Assembly (NCBI GenBank): GCA_020152595.1 | Contig: JAIGNY010004519.1 | Span: forward strand, 85,001-149,000 | Direction: 5' to 3' | DNA length: 64,000 nt | Source of the DNA: Chiridota heheva | Taxonomy: Eukaryota; Echinodermata; Holothuroidea; Apodida; Chiridotidae | Part shown: positions 23,710-35,942 of the stretch, in pieces | Layout: each line of letters opens with the position of its first letter | Numbering within the stretch: position 1 is the first letter of the stretch | The notes under the pieces: generated by a model | Seen by the model: the letters and a program-made list of their open reading frames with translations, nothing else | Databases searched by the model: none | What the model was told of the DNA's origin: nothing | Program-made: the position numbers and the translations under genes

Positions 23710-24280
23710 TTGAAGGATTAGTTCAGTGTTCAAGCATGTTAATTTTATGAGGACTTCAGAAGAAACAAAATGGAGAAGAAAGCATTCAAAAATCTTATTC
23801 CATTAAGGAGATATTTAAGTTTAAACTTTGGTATCATTTGTGTAGAAACGACTGAAATCAGACTAGTTGTGATGTCATAGCCTTAGATTCCTCAAAGTCT
23901 GTATGTGTTCTATTATATTTTGTCCTGCGATTTTGTGGCTTAAAAATGATAGGATATGTCAAAAAAGTAGCATAACTGAATCTTGGAAGGGTATTTATAA
24001 TAAATATACCACCTAAAGAAAGTTTGAGGAAAACTAATTTAAATTGTAAAAAAATAAATAAACTTTCTTTAAAATACATAAAGAATTTGTGGAATCTGAG
24101 GCTGTGACATCACAACTAGTCTGATTTTAATCGTTTGTACACAAATGATACCAAACTTTAAACTTGAATTCATCTTCTTAATGAAATAAGATTTTGCAAT
24201 GCTTTCTTCACCATTTTGTTTCTTTTGAAATCCTCTTTCATATAAGATGGACATGCTTGACCACTGAACTAATCCTTTAA
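23710..24280 (+). mobile_element. FB1 foldback element, copy D
   Basis: Left end TTGAAGGATTAGTTCAGTG, centre with CTTGGAAGGGTATTTATAAT, right end CTGAACTAATCCTTTAA. Arms are well conserved with copy A, including CAGACTAGTTGTGATGTCAT. The left TTAA is mutated to TTGA. No coding capacity. Confidence 0.9.
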
Positions 24281-26814
24281 GAATTAAGAAGCAATGATAA
24301 ACTTCTTTTTTTCCATTTTTATAAAGTAAGGCCCTATAGCTTCACCTCCAATGTAATGATGAAGAAAACTTAGGATTCTTTTGTGATAAATACCGTTTTT
24401 TCAAACTCATTTCATACCTTTTGAAATGAAGAGTATATGGGTTTTCATTTAAAGCCTTTCATCAAAGCTTAATTTGCTTACAGGCTGAAATGGCGGTTTC
24501 ACAAGAATGAATTAATTGAGTAACAATTTTCTAATTTTGATCTAAAATCATTTTCTTCTGGGATTACAGAATCAAATTGCACCAAACATATCCTAAAAAT
24601 TGTCTCTTTCCTAAAAGTAGAAGGTTGGGTAACCATGGAAACCTTTTATTTTAATTGAATCTATATTCCTTGGTCGACAATAATGTAACCTTGAAAGGGA
24701 AAGACCGATAACTTACAAAAAATACACTTACACTCACACAGGAGAAAAAAAAGAGGAAATTTTCTTACATCTGTTTGTGTGGAAACAAGGCCACATTGTT
24801 GTGGCTCCAAATCATCTACACCGCATGCGAAAGGTACAAAGGAGGGAAGCGCATATGAAGGGTACAACAGGCTAATCATTTTGCAAATCTTGTCAGTAAA
24901 CATTTATCCAAAAATATTTTTATCTTTGGAAAAATCCAAAGTATATTTTCCAAACAAAAAAATCACAGTATGTGAAATTGTGATGAGTTATATAATCCAG
25001 TGAAATATTTTCTGGTGATACTCGAAAAGCTCAAGGCAAGAAACATATGATGCAGTTTTCATGTGGTTAGTGAGAGTTCCATTCTTGGAAGGTAGCACAC
25101 AAGCATGATATAAAGAATACAGTCAAAATCTCAAATAACTTGAGAGGAAGCAGCTCATTAGAAACACCAGAAAGATAAAAATATTTCCAACATAATTATA
25201 GCTGAGGCAAAATTGTATTTTCCTTTAAATCCAGCCCCAGTATATCTTAACATATAAACTCCTTTTAATGACAAGTTAACACTGATGAATAATTGACAAC
25301 AGTTGATACAAATCCAAGACAATAACAATATTTAAATCTACCACATTTCTAATGTTCCCAGCAAGTCAACCTCCATTCATGCACAATGCTGATGCTGACA
25401 AATTTTAGACTTGAATATAAACTTCCTTTCTGGAAGATTAGGCAAGAGAGGAAAGGAAACCACAACATTTGAACTAAACAAAGAGAAACTTAATAACAAG
25501 GCACTTCCTGGGATTAAAATCTCCCTCAATTGGCTCAAATTGCTATACTTGGTCGCACAACATATATATCACAAAGAAATCTGGAAAACCTTTGTGCAGG
25601 TTAGATGTTCAATCCATACAGAAGTTTATCTTCGGGACAAGTTTGAAAGGGATTATAGGATTAGAGGTGTCCATAAAATTGGAGATTGCCCCATTTCAAA
25701 GGCAGACATTTTAGTTCAGATTAACTTTTGTGATTCTTTTGTGCAGAGAATTGTCCTCTGAAACGCTGGTCCCAAGATGGTGATTTACACTACGATGAAA
25801 TCTCTACAGAGAAAATGTATTAAGTGCATTTTTTTTTTTTTAAATACAATTATCATGAATCTTGCAAAAGTTGCATAACCAATTTCCTTTGAGAAGGTCC
25901 TTTTCAAAGAAGGGTACAATTTTGAATGAAGATAAACTTATGATTCATTTGTGAAAAGAAATTGACCTCTTGAACAAGATGCTGGTTGCAAATTCTCTGC
26001 TGATTTATACTTATGATGAAATTTTTCAAGAGAAAATGTAGCAAGTGTAGAAAAATAAAAAAAATAATTATCCTGAATCTTTTGGAAGTCTTACAACTAA
26101 CTTTCTTGATGTTGCACCTATAGAATATTAGGTTCTACTGTTAAATTTAACAATGAAACATTTCCAATCAAATAATGGTATACTCCTTTCAAAATGGCCG
26201 AAAATCCACAATGAAATTTTTCCAAAAAGTGAATAAGAATAAGTCTTAGACAGACATGTAAGATCCAAGAACAGTTGTACAAGTCAAATTCATCTTATCT
26301 GCTATCAATGTCAAAAACCAACGATATCTGATCAAAACCTGGTTTCTTTAACCACCTAATTACCCCACATATACACAAGCTCCTCCCAGTAGCTTTGTGA
26401 GTAAACTGTGATATTTTTCATGAATGAGAAAATGGGACAACAAAACCTCTACGCAAATACATCTTGTCAGTTTCATGTTTGTTCTTCAAGATATCAAGAT
26501 TTGGGCAAGAGGTTGGGATTGAAAAAAAGAAAGAAAAAAGAAGACGAAATGACTTCTTGGTTTAATCAGAAGTACTTGGCTTGCTTCATGCATCTGTCTT
26601 GGAGGAAGTGATGCTCCAGGAGTGGACATCAATTGCTGTATCATGATCTCTGAACAGCAGCGAAAGGTTTCTGAGTTACAACCATCTTTAAATGAGACAG
26701 TCAGTCTGATACAATCATTATTTCATATGATAGAGGATACAAATCCTAACCAACTGCCAACAACAGCAAGTCAAAATCTGATTCCTATCTCAAGTTATTC
26801 ATCTTTGAAATCGA
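24281..26814. other. Unassigned intergenic sequence
   Basis: Open frames here (for example 25411-25761 on the plus strand) have no recognisable domain and no good splice context. A 47-nt island at 24769-24815 on the minus strand is bordered by GGTGTAG and GTAAGA but is too short to support. T-runs and A-runs occur at about 25830 and 26050. Nothing else is seen. Confidence 0.35.
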
Positions 26815-27150
26815 CACATGGGGGCTGCCATTTTGTTCAATTATGTATTGAAATATTGTGCATGATGACATAATTTCCCCAATAAAGACATAAGGATTAT
26901 AATGTATTTCTTTATAAATGTGATTAAAGTTTTTATTCCAAAATGATGTGACACAAAGTTTTAACAGCATGTTTTGATAATTTCATGTGAACACAAAATA
27001 TTCTTTGACCCTTACAAAAGAAAAACAACTTTTCATACCTTAGAAAACTTAAGGTAGATTATAAAGAAATACAAAGCATTCCAACATCCTGCTGGGCTGA
27101 TGACATCATAATCTGCATGTTTTGAAATCAAAATGGCAGCTCCCATGGTA
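26815..27150. mobile_element. FB4 foldback element
   Basis: Left arm: CATGGGGGCTGCCATTTTG, then ATGATGACATAA and AATGTATTTCTTTATAA. Right arm is the reverse complement: TTATAAAGAAATACAAAG, GATGACATCATAATC, CAAAATGGCAGCTCCCATG. About 336 bp. The outer limits beyond CATGGG are uncertain because the match fades. Non-coding. Confidence 0.7.
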
Positions 27151-27839
27151 CTATTAGGTAATAGTATTAAAGTTTGTATTAATTACAAAAAATGCGTTGG
27201 ATTGTTTCGGTAGTTATGAAACTTGTGTCAGTCCATTTGTTATTTTCAAATTCATTTATATGAAATGAGGATTATGGCAGAATTTATGTTTCCTTCAAAT
27301 TTTAAAAACTAGCTGTTTCAGTTCTCCAGTTATAGCTGAGCAATGTATTGAGTATCGTTCTTAGTTGTATAGCACCTTAGTGCAAATTCTCTTTGATTTT
27401 GGCACTTTATAAATGATGGTGATTGATTAAATAGCTCAACAATTTTTGCATGGGTAAATTTGCTCAATTTACTTGAGAAATCCTTCAAATGTTTTCCTAA
27501 AAATCAGTAATTGAAAATAGTGAGAGTTTGATGTTGGTTGGCAGGGGTTTAGCATGCCTTTCAGATTGATTAAGGATAGAGCTCAAAGATAAACAATATT
27601 CAACACATCAGGGATTTGCATATAAATAGCAAAAAGAATGAAAACTACTTGTCCTTCAAATAATTTAGGCAGAGGATTTAAAAGCAAAGCTTTATATTCA
27701 AAAATAGAGAAAAATCTCCTTGTTTATTGTTAATCCAAAATATTCCACAACAAAAATGAACTAGAACGGTAAATACCGTCATGGTTCGCATGCCCATGCA
27801 AATTGACACCAATATTATATGACCCGGCCAATTATAAAA
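27151..27839. other. Unassigned sequence
   Basis: AT-rich with no inverted repeat or exon I can support. The tandem array begins at its right edge. Confidence 0.35.
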
Positions 27840-28728
27840 ATGGCATCTCACACCAAGTCCCACATGGCATCCCATTTACCACATGGCATCTCACCCCATG
27901 TCCCACATGGCATCCCATCCCATGTCCCACATGGCATTCCACCATATCTTCCACATGGCATCCCACCCAATGTCCCATATGACATCCCATGTCCCATGTG
28001 GCATTCCATCATATGTCCCACAGGGCATCCCATCCTATGACCCACATGGCATTCCACCCTATGTCCCACATCCCATGTACCAAATGACATCCCACCTCAT
28101 GACATCCCATGCCTTGTCCCACATGGCATTCCACCATATCTCCCACATGGCAAACCACCATACAGTGTCTCACATGGCATTCCACCATATGTCCCACATG
28201 GCATTCCACCATATGTCCAAAATGGCATCCCATGCTATGACCCACATGGATCCCATCCTACATGTATGTCCCACATAAATCCAACCAGATGTACCACATG
28301 ACATCCCTCCCTATGTCCCACATGGCATCCCTCCCTATGTCCCGCATCAGTGGCTTCCCACCTGATATTCCAAATAGCATCCCACCATATGTTCCACATG
28401 GTGTACCTCCTAATGTCCCAATGACATCCTACTTAATGTCCCACATGGCATCATCCCATCCATCCATGTCCCCATGGCCTCCTACCCTTTGTCCCACATA
28501 GTCTCCTACACTATGTCACACATAGCATCCTACCTTGTCACACATAGCATTCTACCTTATGTCACACATGGCATCCCAACCTATGTCACACTCTGTGTTA
28601 CTTGTGGCATCCCACCATGTCCCACATGGCATTCTACCGTTCCACATGGCATCCCACCTCATGTCCCTGTGGCATCCCATTCCATGTCCCACATGGCATC
28701 CCATCCCATATCCCACATGACATCACAT
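27840..28728. repeat. 24-bp minisatellite, block 1
   Basis: Unit close to CCACATGGCATCCCACCCCA followed by TGTC, with many substitutions and occasional changes in length. Because 24 is divisible by three, long frames stay open (plus strand MASHPMSH, minus strand MPCGTWDG-type octapeptides); frames switch at indels, as expected without coding selection. A related block 2 follows at 28855. Confidence 0.93.
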
Positions 28729-29092
28729 AGGCTCCATAAGAAGTCTCATCCTAGCTATCACAGTCCCTGATTAAGCATACTATGTATGAAAGTGTCAGTT
28801 CATATAATAACTTATATGCGAATGACTTGTTGAAATGGGATGGGACGCCATGTCACACATGATATCCCATGTCCCACATGACATCCCATCCCGTGGCAAT
28901 CCACCCTATGGCCTGCATGGCATTCCACCACATATCCTACATAGCGTTCCACCCTGTTCCACATGACATTCCATCCCACGTCCCACATGGCATTCCACCC
29001 CATGTCCCACATGGCATTCCACCCCATGTCCCACATGGCATCCCACCCCATGTCCAACATGGCATCCCACCCTATGTCTGACATGACATCCT
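28729..29092. repeat. 24-bp minisatellite, block 2, with duplicated flank
   Basis: After block 1 comes a unique-looking flank (GCTCCATAAGAAGTCTCATC, TAGCTATCACAG, CTGATTAAGCATACTATGTA, about 28729-28850), then block 2 of the 24-bp array (28855-29092). Confidence 0.88.
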
Positions 29093-29460
29093 ATAAGCTC
29101 CATAAGAAGTCTCATCCTACTAGCTATCACAGCCCTGATTGAGCATACTATGTACTAAAGGTCAGTTCATATAATAACTTATATGCAAATGAGTTGTTGA
29201 ATAAGAAAAAAAGGTGGAGTCAAATAATTATGCCTGATATAGCCCTTGGTGTATACAATATGGTAAATATTAAATCATATGTCCTTCATGGCCCCCATCC
29301 CCACATGGCATCCCTCCCTATGTTTATATGCAATCACATCCTGTCACACTCCCTGACTAAGCATATTAAATAAAAGAGTCTGGTCAGGTCATTATACTGT
29401 AGCAACTTTATGCAAATAAGCACAATAATAAAGGTGGAGTTTAAAAAATTATGCCTGATA
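29093..29460. repeat. Duplicated flank copies of the 24-bp array
   Basis: The flank of block 1 recurs at 29093-29215 (GCTCCATAAGAAGTCTCATC and so on) and in a more diverged third form at 29330-29460 (CTGACTAAGCATATTAAAT, TTATGCAAATAAG, AAAGGTGGAGT). AAAGGTGGAGTCAAATAATTATGCC at 29210 (in segments) and its relative at 29432 show that the array plus flank duplicated as one segment. Confidence 0.8.
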
Positions 29461-29519
29461 CAAGTGTTGGTGCCCAAATATTTTAAAGAATTTTAAGGAT
29501 ATTAAATCTCAAGTACTAC

Positions 29520-29875
29520 AAGAGAGACTTGAAGATCTCTGAAGAAAATTGGAAAATTATATCATTTTACAGTTATCCTCTAAGAAAATATCAAATGTAT
29601 TGTAGACTTTTTTTAAAGAAAAATAGTCTTCAATCCTATCTTAAGTATCTCTAAAAAACTTTAACATTTTATAAGGGAATTCTAACCTTCCATAAGGATA
29701 TCTGAAGAAACTTTCACTTTTTCTGAGGAACTCTGAAGAACTTGAACATTTTCTGAAGAATTCTCAAAAAACTTTAACATTTCTGAGAAAATCTCAGGAA
29801 CGGACAGCCAGATGGCAGGACGGACGTGATCGCCATTACATAGGTTCGCATAATGCTACGCATGCGAACTAAAAA
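29520..29875. repeat. Degenerate short repeat rich in TCTGAAGAA
   Basis: Loosely spaced repeats of CTCTGAAGAA, TTCTGAGGAA and AACTTTAACATTT run to about 29800. They are followed by a GC-richer terminus (GGACAGCCAGATGGCAGGAC, GTTCGCATAATGCTACGCATGCGAAC) that includes a perfect hairpin-forming GCATGC. Probably the 3' part of a dispersed repeat; family unknown. Confidence 0.5.
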
Positions 29876-30000
29876 TGATTGGTTTCCATTTGTTTGCAAT
29901 TTATATGTATGGTTCTTAAAACATAATAGCTTACAACATCCAAATATCTTACCACTGTACTAATCCATAATAAAAGGCGAAATCCTCCCATAAATAAATT

Positions 30001-30032
30001 CAGAAGTGACAGCCGCCGTGACGTCACTTCTG
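30001..30032. promoter_or_regulatory. Hairpin with a perfect CRE-like site
   Basis: CAGAAGTGAC (30001-30010) and GTCACTTCTG (30023-30032) are exact inverted repeats around a 12-base loop. The right half overlaps TGACGTCA (30019-30026), the consensus cAMP response element. Whether it is used is unknown; no exon is seen close by. Confidence 0.35.
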
Positions 30033-30249
30033 GTTGTAGAACGCACAAGATTTTCGATACTCTGCATGTATACATTACATGCACTGCATTAATGTGTAAC
30101 TCCCTAAATAGAAAGATGAGAGGTTGTTTTATGTGTCTCATGAAATTGCTGGAAGGAATGTCCTTGGTTACGTTACAAAGGAGTTTGCTTTAGTTCTATG
30201 AACTGCCAGCATGGTGAATGGAAGGGAGGAGGGAGGGGGGGGGGGGATT

Positions 30250-30845
30250 TTTAAATCTGTTTGATTGAAATGCATGTTTGATACAGATAGGGGGAAAAAA
30301 ATAAATAAAAAAAACCTCTGAAGTTTTCTTCAGGCAAAGATTAAATCTGTTTAATTGAAATGCATGTTTGATACTGTTGGGGGAGATGGGATAATTTTTT
30401 CAAGATTCTACTCCTAAATGAAAACTCCCTGTTTATATATACTGTGAAATAAGGGCTAACAAATCGTGCAGCAATAGGTAGAAATTTCAACCAATCAAAA
30501 CATCTGAATTGAGTTCTAAACACTGTGTCCATGTGATGATTTCGTTTTTTTAAAAACGAGAGATTGCATCTTTCTGGTTAAATATATTTTGCATCGTAAA
30601 ACCAATTTTCTCATCCATGTTGCTTTAGACATTTTAACTGCAAGTGTGTTCTTTTAGGCTCTTGGTGAATTTAAGGCATCTGGATTAATTTCCTTTCTTG
30701 CAAGAAGTTGCCAGATGCAATTAAATGAATCACTTGATAAAAAAAAGGACATGGGGAAGAAAGAAAGAAAAAAGAAAGAAAAAAGTTTTCTTCAGGCAAA
30801 GATTAAATCTGTTTGATTGAAATGCATGTTTGATACTGTTAGCAA
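30250..30845. repeat. Three dispersed copies of a 40-60-bp sequence
   Basis: TTAAATCTGTTT.ATTGAAATGCATGTTTGATAC occurs at 30251, 30341 and 30804; the latter two are preceded by GTTTTCTTCAGGCAAAGA. A G-run (30230-30246) and A-rich GAAAG repeats (30757-30785) lie between. Probably local duplication; no gene seen. Confidence 0.75.
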
Positions 30846-32229
30846 ATCAATCGACCAGTTTTCTCTATTCTTTTTTTTTTTCACATCAGAAGGGTGTTGC
30901 ACACAGGTTTTCATTATTCACACATTTTCAATTTTTGTATACCCATGTTCTCACTCAGCAGCTGCTGAAATCTTACAACTGGTCCAGTGGCTAAGGTATG
31001 TAAAATTTGTTTAGTTCTTATGGTGGGTGGGGGTAAGGGGGAGGGGGTTATGACAGGGACAATTTGTATTAATCTTCCACTGTTTAGAAAAAAAATACAA
31101 TATTTTATGCTTGCCCGGCCTAAACCCAACATAAAACCACACGATACAATTGAGGATAGGGGAAGGGGAGTGCATCTGCATAATCAACTATAGTGTCATT
31201 CACAAGGAAGGGGGAGTGGCCTGTTGCTTTAAAGGAGCTCTCAGTCAATAAGTGGGGACATTTTTTTTTTGCCACGTTAAGAGGATTCTGAAATAACACA
31301 GGTCTAATTTCTGATACTCGTGTCATTGAAAAATAACTTAAGTATTCATAAAAAAATAATTATGATTAATTTGAATTTTCGTTTCAAAGATTTTCAGTAG
31401 GACCCATTAAGTCTCACAAAAAGTGTGTTTGCATATTCTTGAGACTCAAAAAAAATACGACATCACCTTTGGGCTGCAGCTCCTTAAAATTTCCCTCATG
31501 AAAGGACTGAACAAAAAATGCAGACTTATGTACGAAGCCCAAGATATTTCACAGACAGACACACACACACATGTATTGCAACTTGTCCCTCCAATTCCCA
31601 GCCTACAAATTCGACATTTTTCGGGGGTGGGGGTGTGATGGTAGAATTTGCAGCATTATGGGGACACCAATAACACAATTAAATATGTTATTATCTGCCA
31701 AAGTTTAAAGAAGATTACTTTCCAAGCACAAATAAAAGATGAAGAAGCAACTAATGCAGTAATTCATTAATTAACTTATGAAAGCCTCCACTCCCCTCCC
31801 TCAATACCAAACGTATTTCTTCTCAAAATAAAACTTATAAGGAACATCTCTGTCACAGTAAAAATGTGGCAATATAATACACGACTTTAAACAATAACGT
31901 ACAAGAGACAAAATATATCTTCGCTCGTGGTATGTATATTATTAGATATAATAAATATTAGATATAATAACACAAGGTTATTTTGTTGTCACCATTATAA
32001 GGATATATAACTTGGTTACCATGACAACATATTAAACAATGTGAATGCCAACATAACATCAACACGAAATTGAAAAATCAGATTGTATCTAAAACATTTT
32101 AGTATTCCTCCTTATAGGCACATTAATTCCATTTAAACCAGGAGTTAATTGCAGCAACTTCCTGGTCTAAATGATAACATACAAATATCATGTTCTCTAG
32201 TCCTAAGCAATCAAACTTTCATCTTTAGA
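30846..32229. other. Unassigned sequence
   Basis: G-rich patches at about 31023-31048 and 31624, a short CA run at 31557-31570, and a duplicated TATTAGATATAATA at about 31940-31970. I see no exon or element. Confidence 0.35.
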
Positions 32230-32956
32230 AAGAAAATACTAAGGTCGGTTATTAAACCGAACAAGAAAATACTAAGGTTGGTTAATAAGCCGAACAAGAA
32301 AATACTAAGGTCGGTTAATAAGCTGGACAAGAAAATACTAAGGTTGGTTAATAAGCCGGACAAGAAAATACTAAGGTTGGTTAATAAGCCAGACAAGAAA
32401 ACACTAAGGTCGGTTAATATGCCGAACAAGAAAATACTAAGGTCGGTTAATAAGCCGGACAAGAAAATACTAAGGTTGGTTAATAAGCCGGACAAGAAAA
32501 TACTAAGGTTGGTTAATAAGACGAACAAGAAAATACTAAGGTCGGTTAATAAGCTGAACAAGAAAATACTAAGGTTGGTTAATAAGCCAGACAAGAAAAC
32601 ACTAAGGTCAGTTAATAAGCCGGACAAGAAAATACTAAGGTTGGTTAATAAGCCGGACAAGAAAATACTAAGGTGGGTTAATAAGCCAAACAAGAAAATA
32701 CTAAGGTCGGTTAATAGGCCGAACAAGAAAATACTAAGGTTGGTTAATAAGCCGAACAAGAAAATACTAAGGTCGGTTAATAAGCCGAATAAGAAAATAC
32801 TAAGGTCGGTTAATAAGCCAGACAAGAAAATACTAAGGTCGGTTAATAAGCCGAACAAGAAAATACTAAGGTCGGTTAATAAGCCGAACAAGAAAATACT
32901 AAGGTCGGTTAATAAGCCGAACAAGAAAATACTAAGGTCGGTTAATAAGCCGGACA
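32230..32956. repeat. 33-bp minisatellite, 22 units
   Basis: The unit is AAGAAAATACTAAGGTCGGT followed by TAATAAGCCGAAC. All 22 units keep the 33-bp length exactly, so a 275-codon frame on the plus strand reads as 11-residue repeats (KILRSVNKPNK, with S/L and N/D variation) and the minus strand is open too (LLTDLSIFLFG repeats). The array is followed by a doubled GACATGCAATCTTGCTGTCAC. Neither strand has a recognisable protein family, so I annotate DNA and not a protein, but the strict length conservation is noted. Confidence 0.92.
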
Positions 32957-33935
32957 TGCAATCTTGCTGTCACTAACACGACATGCAATCTTGCTGTCAC
33001 TAACACAACAAACGGATATTTAACCCTACAGGCAAAACCCTGAAGGCATTAATGCGATAATGAACTCAAGCTATCTTTGTTAAAAAAAAAAAACATAAAC
33101 TTACAAAAACATACCTTGAAATAACAAAACTGGTTTAAATGACGCAATAAATTCTCTCCAATCTCCACCACCGCTTAACGTCAATACCATATGGAACAGG
33201 CGATATCACACTAACTACAATAACATAATAATATCCTACTAATTATTCAACCAATCAGATTTAATTGCTGGAATTTCTCTCTCTCACAAAGAAATTACAT
33301 CCATGAATACACATGTAACCTTCTTCTTTTCTTCGCCAGTCTGTCCCTTTCCCCAAGCGGAAGGCATCAAATTTGGTTCTAGGCTACATAGCGCCACCAT
33401 TCCATGTTTTCTATTTAGTAATTGGTCTCTCTGTTCCAAGTCATTAACAGTCAGTCAACCTTCACCACATGCAATGGACATATATGGTAAGGCACGTCTC
33501 CTGAACCTACAATGTCAGAAGTATGCCAGTATTATAATGAGCAGCAAGCACACACACTACCAGCCATACTTGGGTGCTGTCCCAACAGGCTGTATGTAAT
33601 GTTGTAACTGCCTACTTTTATTGACACAATGAAAGCCTGATGGTGGTGATTTAAAGCAGTGAAGAGATATAATAATAAGCCCTGGAGAGATAAAGCAGTG
33701 GAGAGATAAAATAATAAGGGATCATAAATGACATGTACTTTGCACCTGACACTGACAGAATAAACTTAGGTCATAGTTGATGACATGAAAATATTGAACA
33801 TAGCTATAAACAATGGGGAACCATTTTTATTTTTACTTGAAAATGTAATAAATAAGATTTGAGTACCACACACTTGAGGCTTTATTTTGAAGCCAGCAGT
33901 TTTTAGTGTATCAGATCATGAAGGTAGAAAAGGCC
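32957..33935. other. Unassigned sequence
   Basis: Contains an open frame at 33303-33599 without recognisable motif and a short duplication (TAAAGCAGTG.AGAGATA, 33652-33712). Nothing supported. Confidence 0.35.
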
Positions 33936-34424
33936 AAGGCCATGATCCGAGGCCATGGTTCGAGGCCATGGTACAAGGCCATGGTACAAGGCCATGGTAC
34001 AAGGCCATGGCACAAGGCCATGGCACAAGGCCATGGCACAAGGCCATGGTACAAGGCCATGGTACAAGGCCATGGTACAAGGCCACGGTACAAGGCCACG
34101 GTACAAGGCCATGGTACAAGGCCATGGCACAAGGCCATGGCACAAGGCCATGGCACAAGGCCATGGCACAAGGCCATGGCACAAGGCCATGGCACAAGGC
34201 CATGGCACAAGGCCATGGCACAAGGCCATGGCACAAGGCCATGGCACAAGGCCATGGCACAAGGCCATGGCACAAGGCCATGGCACAAGGCCAGGCCATG
34301 GCACAAGGCCATGGCACAAGGCCATGGCACAAGGCCATGGCACAAGGCCATGGCACAAGGCCACGGCACAAGGCCATGGCACAAGGCCATGGCACATGGC
34401 CATGGCACAAGGCCATGGTACAAG
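33936..34424. repeat. 13-bp minisatellite, about 37 units, open in six frames
   Basis: The unit is GGCCATGGCACAA, with GGTACAA and CACGG variants. Each unit contains the palindrome GCCATGGC. Since 13 is not divisible by three, every plus frame cycles through the same 13-residue repeat (GTRPWHKAMAQGH) and every minus frame through another (LVPWPCAMALCHG). No stop exists in any phase, so long frames in all six are automatic. One short unit near 34290 shifts phase. No evidence of translation. Confidence 0.95.
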
Positions 34425-34778
34425 CATATGTACAGAAACAATAGTAGAGGGAAATGAAGCAAGGGATGATGTGATGCCTGGGGTGTTCCCCTGAGAAGGG
34501 TTCCCTCCTGAGAGGATTTAATCTTTTCTCTTAAACTGATCAATTCAATCTAACATACTTAAAACTTAAATTCTAAAATGTACCACTGATGTATTTTTGA
34601 AGAAAATAAAATTGTTTCTCCTTTTTTCAACAAGATATTTAAACACTAAAACCTTTACCCCTACAAGTTAAGGTTTTAATTTTGTAACATATGGCCAAAA
34701 ACAAAGGAATAATTTCTGACTCCTTATAAGGAAAGAGCGCCATGCCAGTCACATCACTCTTGTGATACGTTTAACCAG

Positions 34779-34984
34779 GGAGAAGTGCCACCTAAAAAGG
34801 TACACCAAGAGAAAACACATCCTAACCACAAATATGCTAAAAAAGCTTGAGGAGGTGGGTGTACTAAAACAGTTCTTTCAAACCAACTTGAAGCATCCTT
34901 AGATGTTACAGACAAAGAAATAGATTTAGAGATGGTAAGAAAGATTTGGATAAGCTGCAAAGCTGCAAACAAGGCCTTTAAAAG
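34779..34984 (+). pseudogene. Possible broken exon or coding relic
   Basis: After GTTTAACCAG, one frame reads plausibly (KCHLKRYTKRKHILTTNMLK, then KLEEVG). A second frame then takes over (VLSNQLEASLDVTDKEIDLE, then MVRKIWISCKAANKAFKRQ) before a GC-type donor-like AAAG/GCAAGT. Both halves look like amphipathic protein, but a frame change is needed between them. It may be a decayed exon, a retroposed fragment, or chance. Family not recognised. The 34985-35940 interval beyond it shows nothing I can name. Confidence 0.2.
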
Positions 34985-35942
34985 GCAAGTTAATGTTTGG
35001 GGTATATAAATACTTTGTTGACAGGTATAGCTGAATAATTCTCTAAACAGTTTTGATTCATACCTGGCTATTGTCCATTGTTTGATTTGGGGGTTTAAAT
35101 TCGCAAATATTAATTCAAATTTGTGATGTGTCAATTTTTAAAATAAATCTTATACCACATTCCTGACCACACATCTTTTTTGTGTTTTTCCTCATAATTG
35201 GAATGGGAAAGTAGAACAGGGGGAGATAACATACCCACCCCCTCTGATATGTTCAAGTCTTATCCTTAAATTGTGATAGAAATATGAGAAAAAAATCAAA
35301 ATAAATCAAATCATAGAAAAATGAAAGAAAATATTGATGTTTAATGTTGGGTACAGAATTCCCAAATATCATAACCCAATGCAGCAACCAAATTGGCATA
35401 TATTTATCTGGTCTTACATCCTGATATTTACAACCCTGGAAGTCATCAGGAATGCTGAAAGTTTTACCAGTGGCATCAGCTTAAAATGATACAACTTGAC
35501 CTATAGGGCCACAGGTTTTTACTTCAGTTTTCGTTCTATTGGAGTTGAGCCTTTCATGTCAAAAGTTTAAAACAATCAATCTCAGCAGACCTCCACAGGT
35601 CAAAGGTTAAAAGTTTATTAGGTTTTATATGAATGGTGGTTACTATACACCAACGATTCTCTGGCCTCCCAGACAAAACAATCTAGCCCGTGAATAATAC
35701 TTCCAGCGAAGAAAAAAAAACGTCTTAATTTATCGAATGAAATCAGAAAAATCCCAAAATACTTGTTTCTTTTGGGTTTTTTCCCTGGGCAGATCAGTGC
35801 ACTAGAACATCACAGCTCATCAAATAAAATGTTATCTTTAGTTCCGTTATAAAATGGGTAAACTCGCAGCTTGTCAAAGGAAGGCAGATAAAAGAACCAC
35901 CGACATCTGGCGTTCATCCTTCTTATCACGCGCGTTCTCATC

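Noticed and set aside
24769-24815. A 47-nt microexon on the minus strand
   Set aside because: Borders (GGTGTAG and GTAAGA) are acceptable, but such a short island cannot be distinguished from chance.
25411-25761. A 116-codon plus-strand frame as an exon
   Set aside because: No recognisable domain and no good acceptor or donor context. Composition is similar to the surrounding sequence.
27840-29130. His/Pro/Met-rich and Cys/Gly/His-rich open frames
   Set aside because: These are translations of the 24-bp array. Frames change at indels and no conserved start or splice context is present.
33887-34543. Overlapping 166-210-codon frames on both strands
   Set aside because: They result from a stop-free 13-bp unit that keeps all six frames open.
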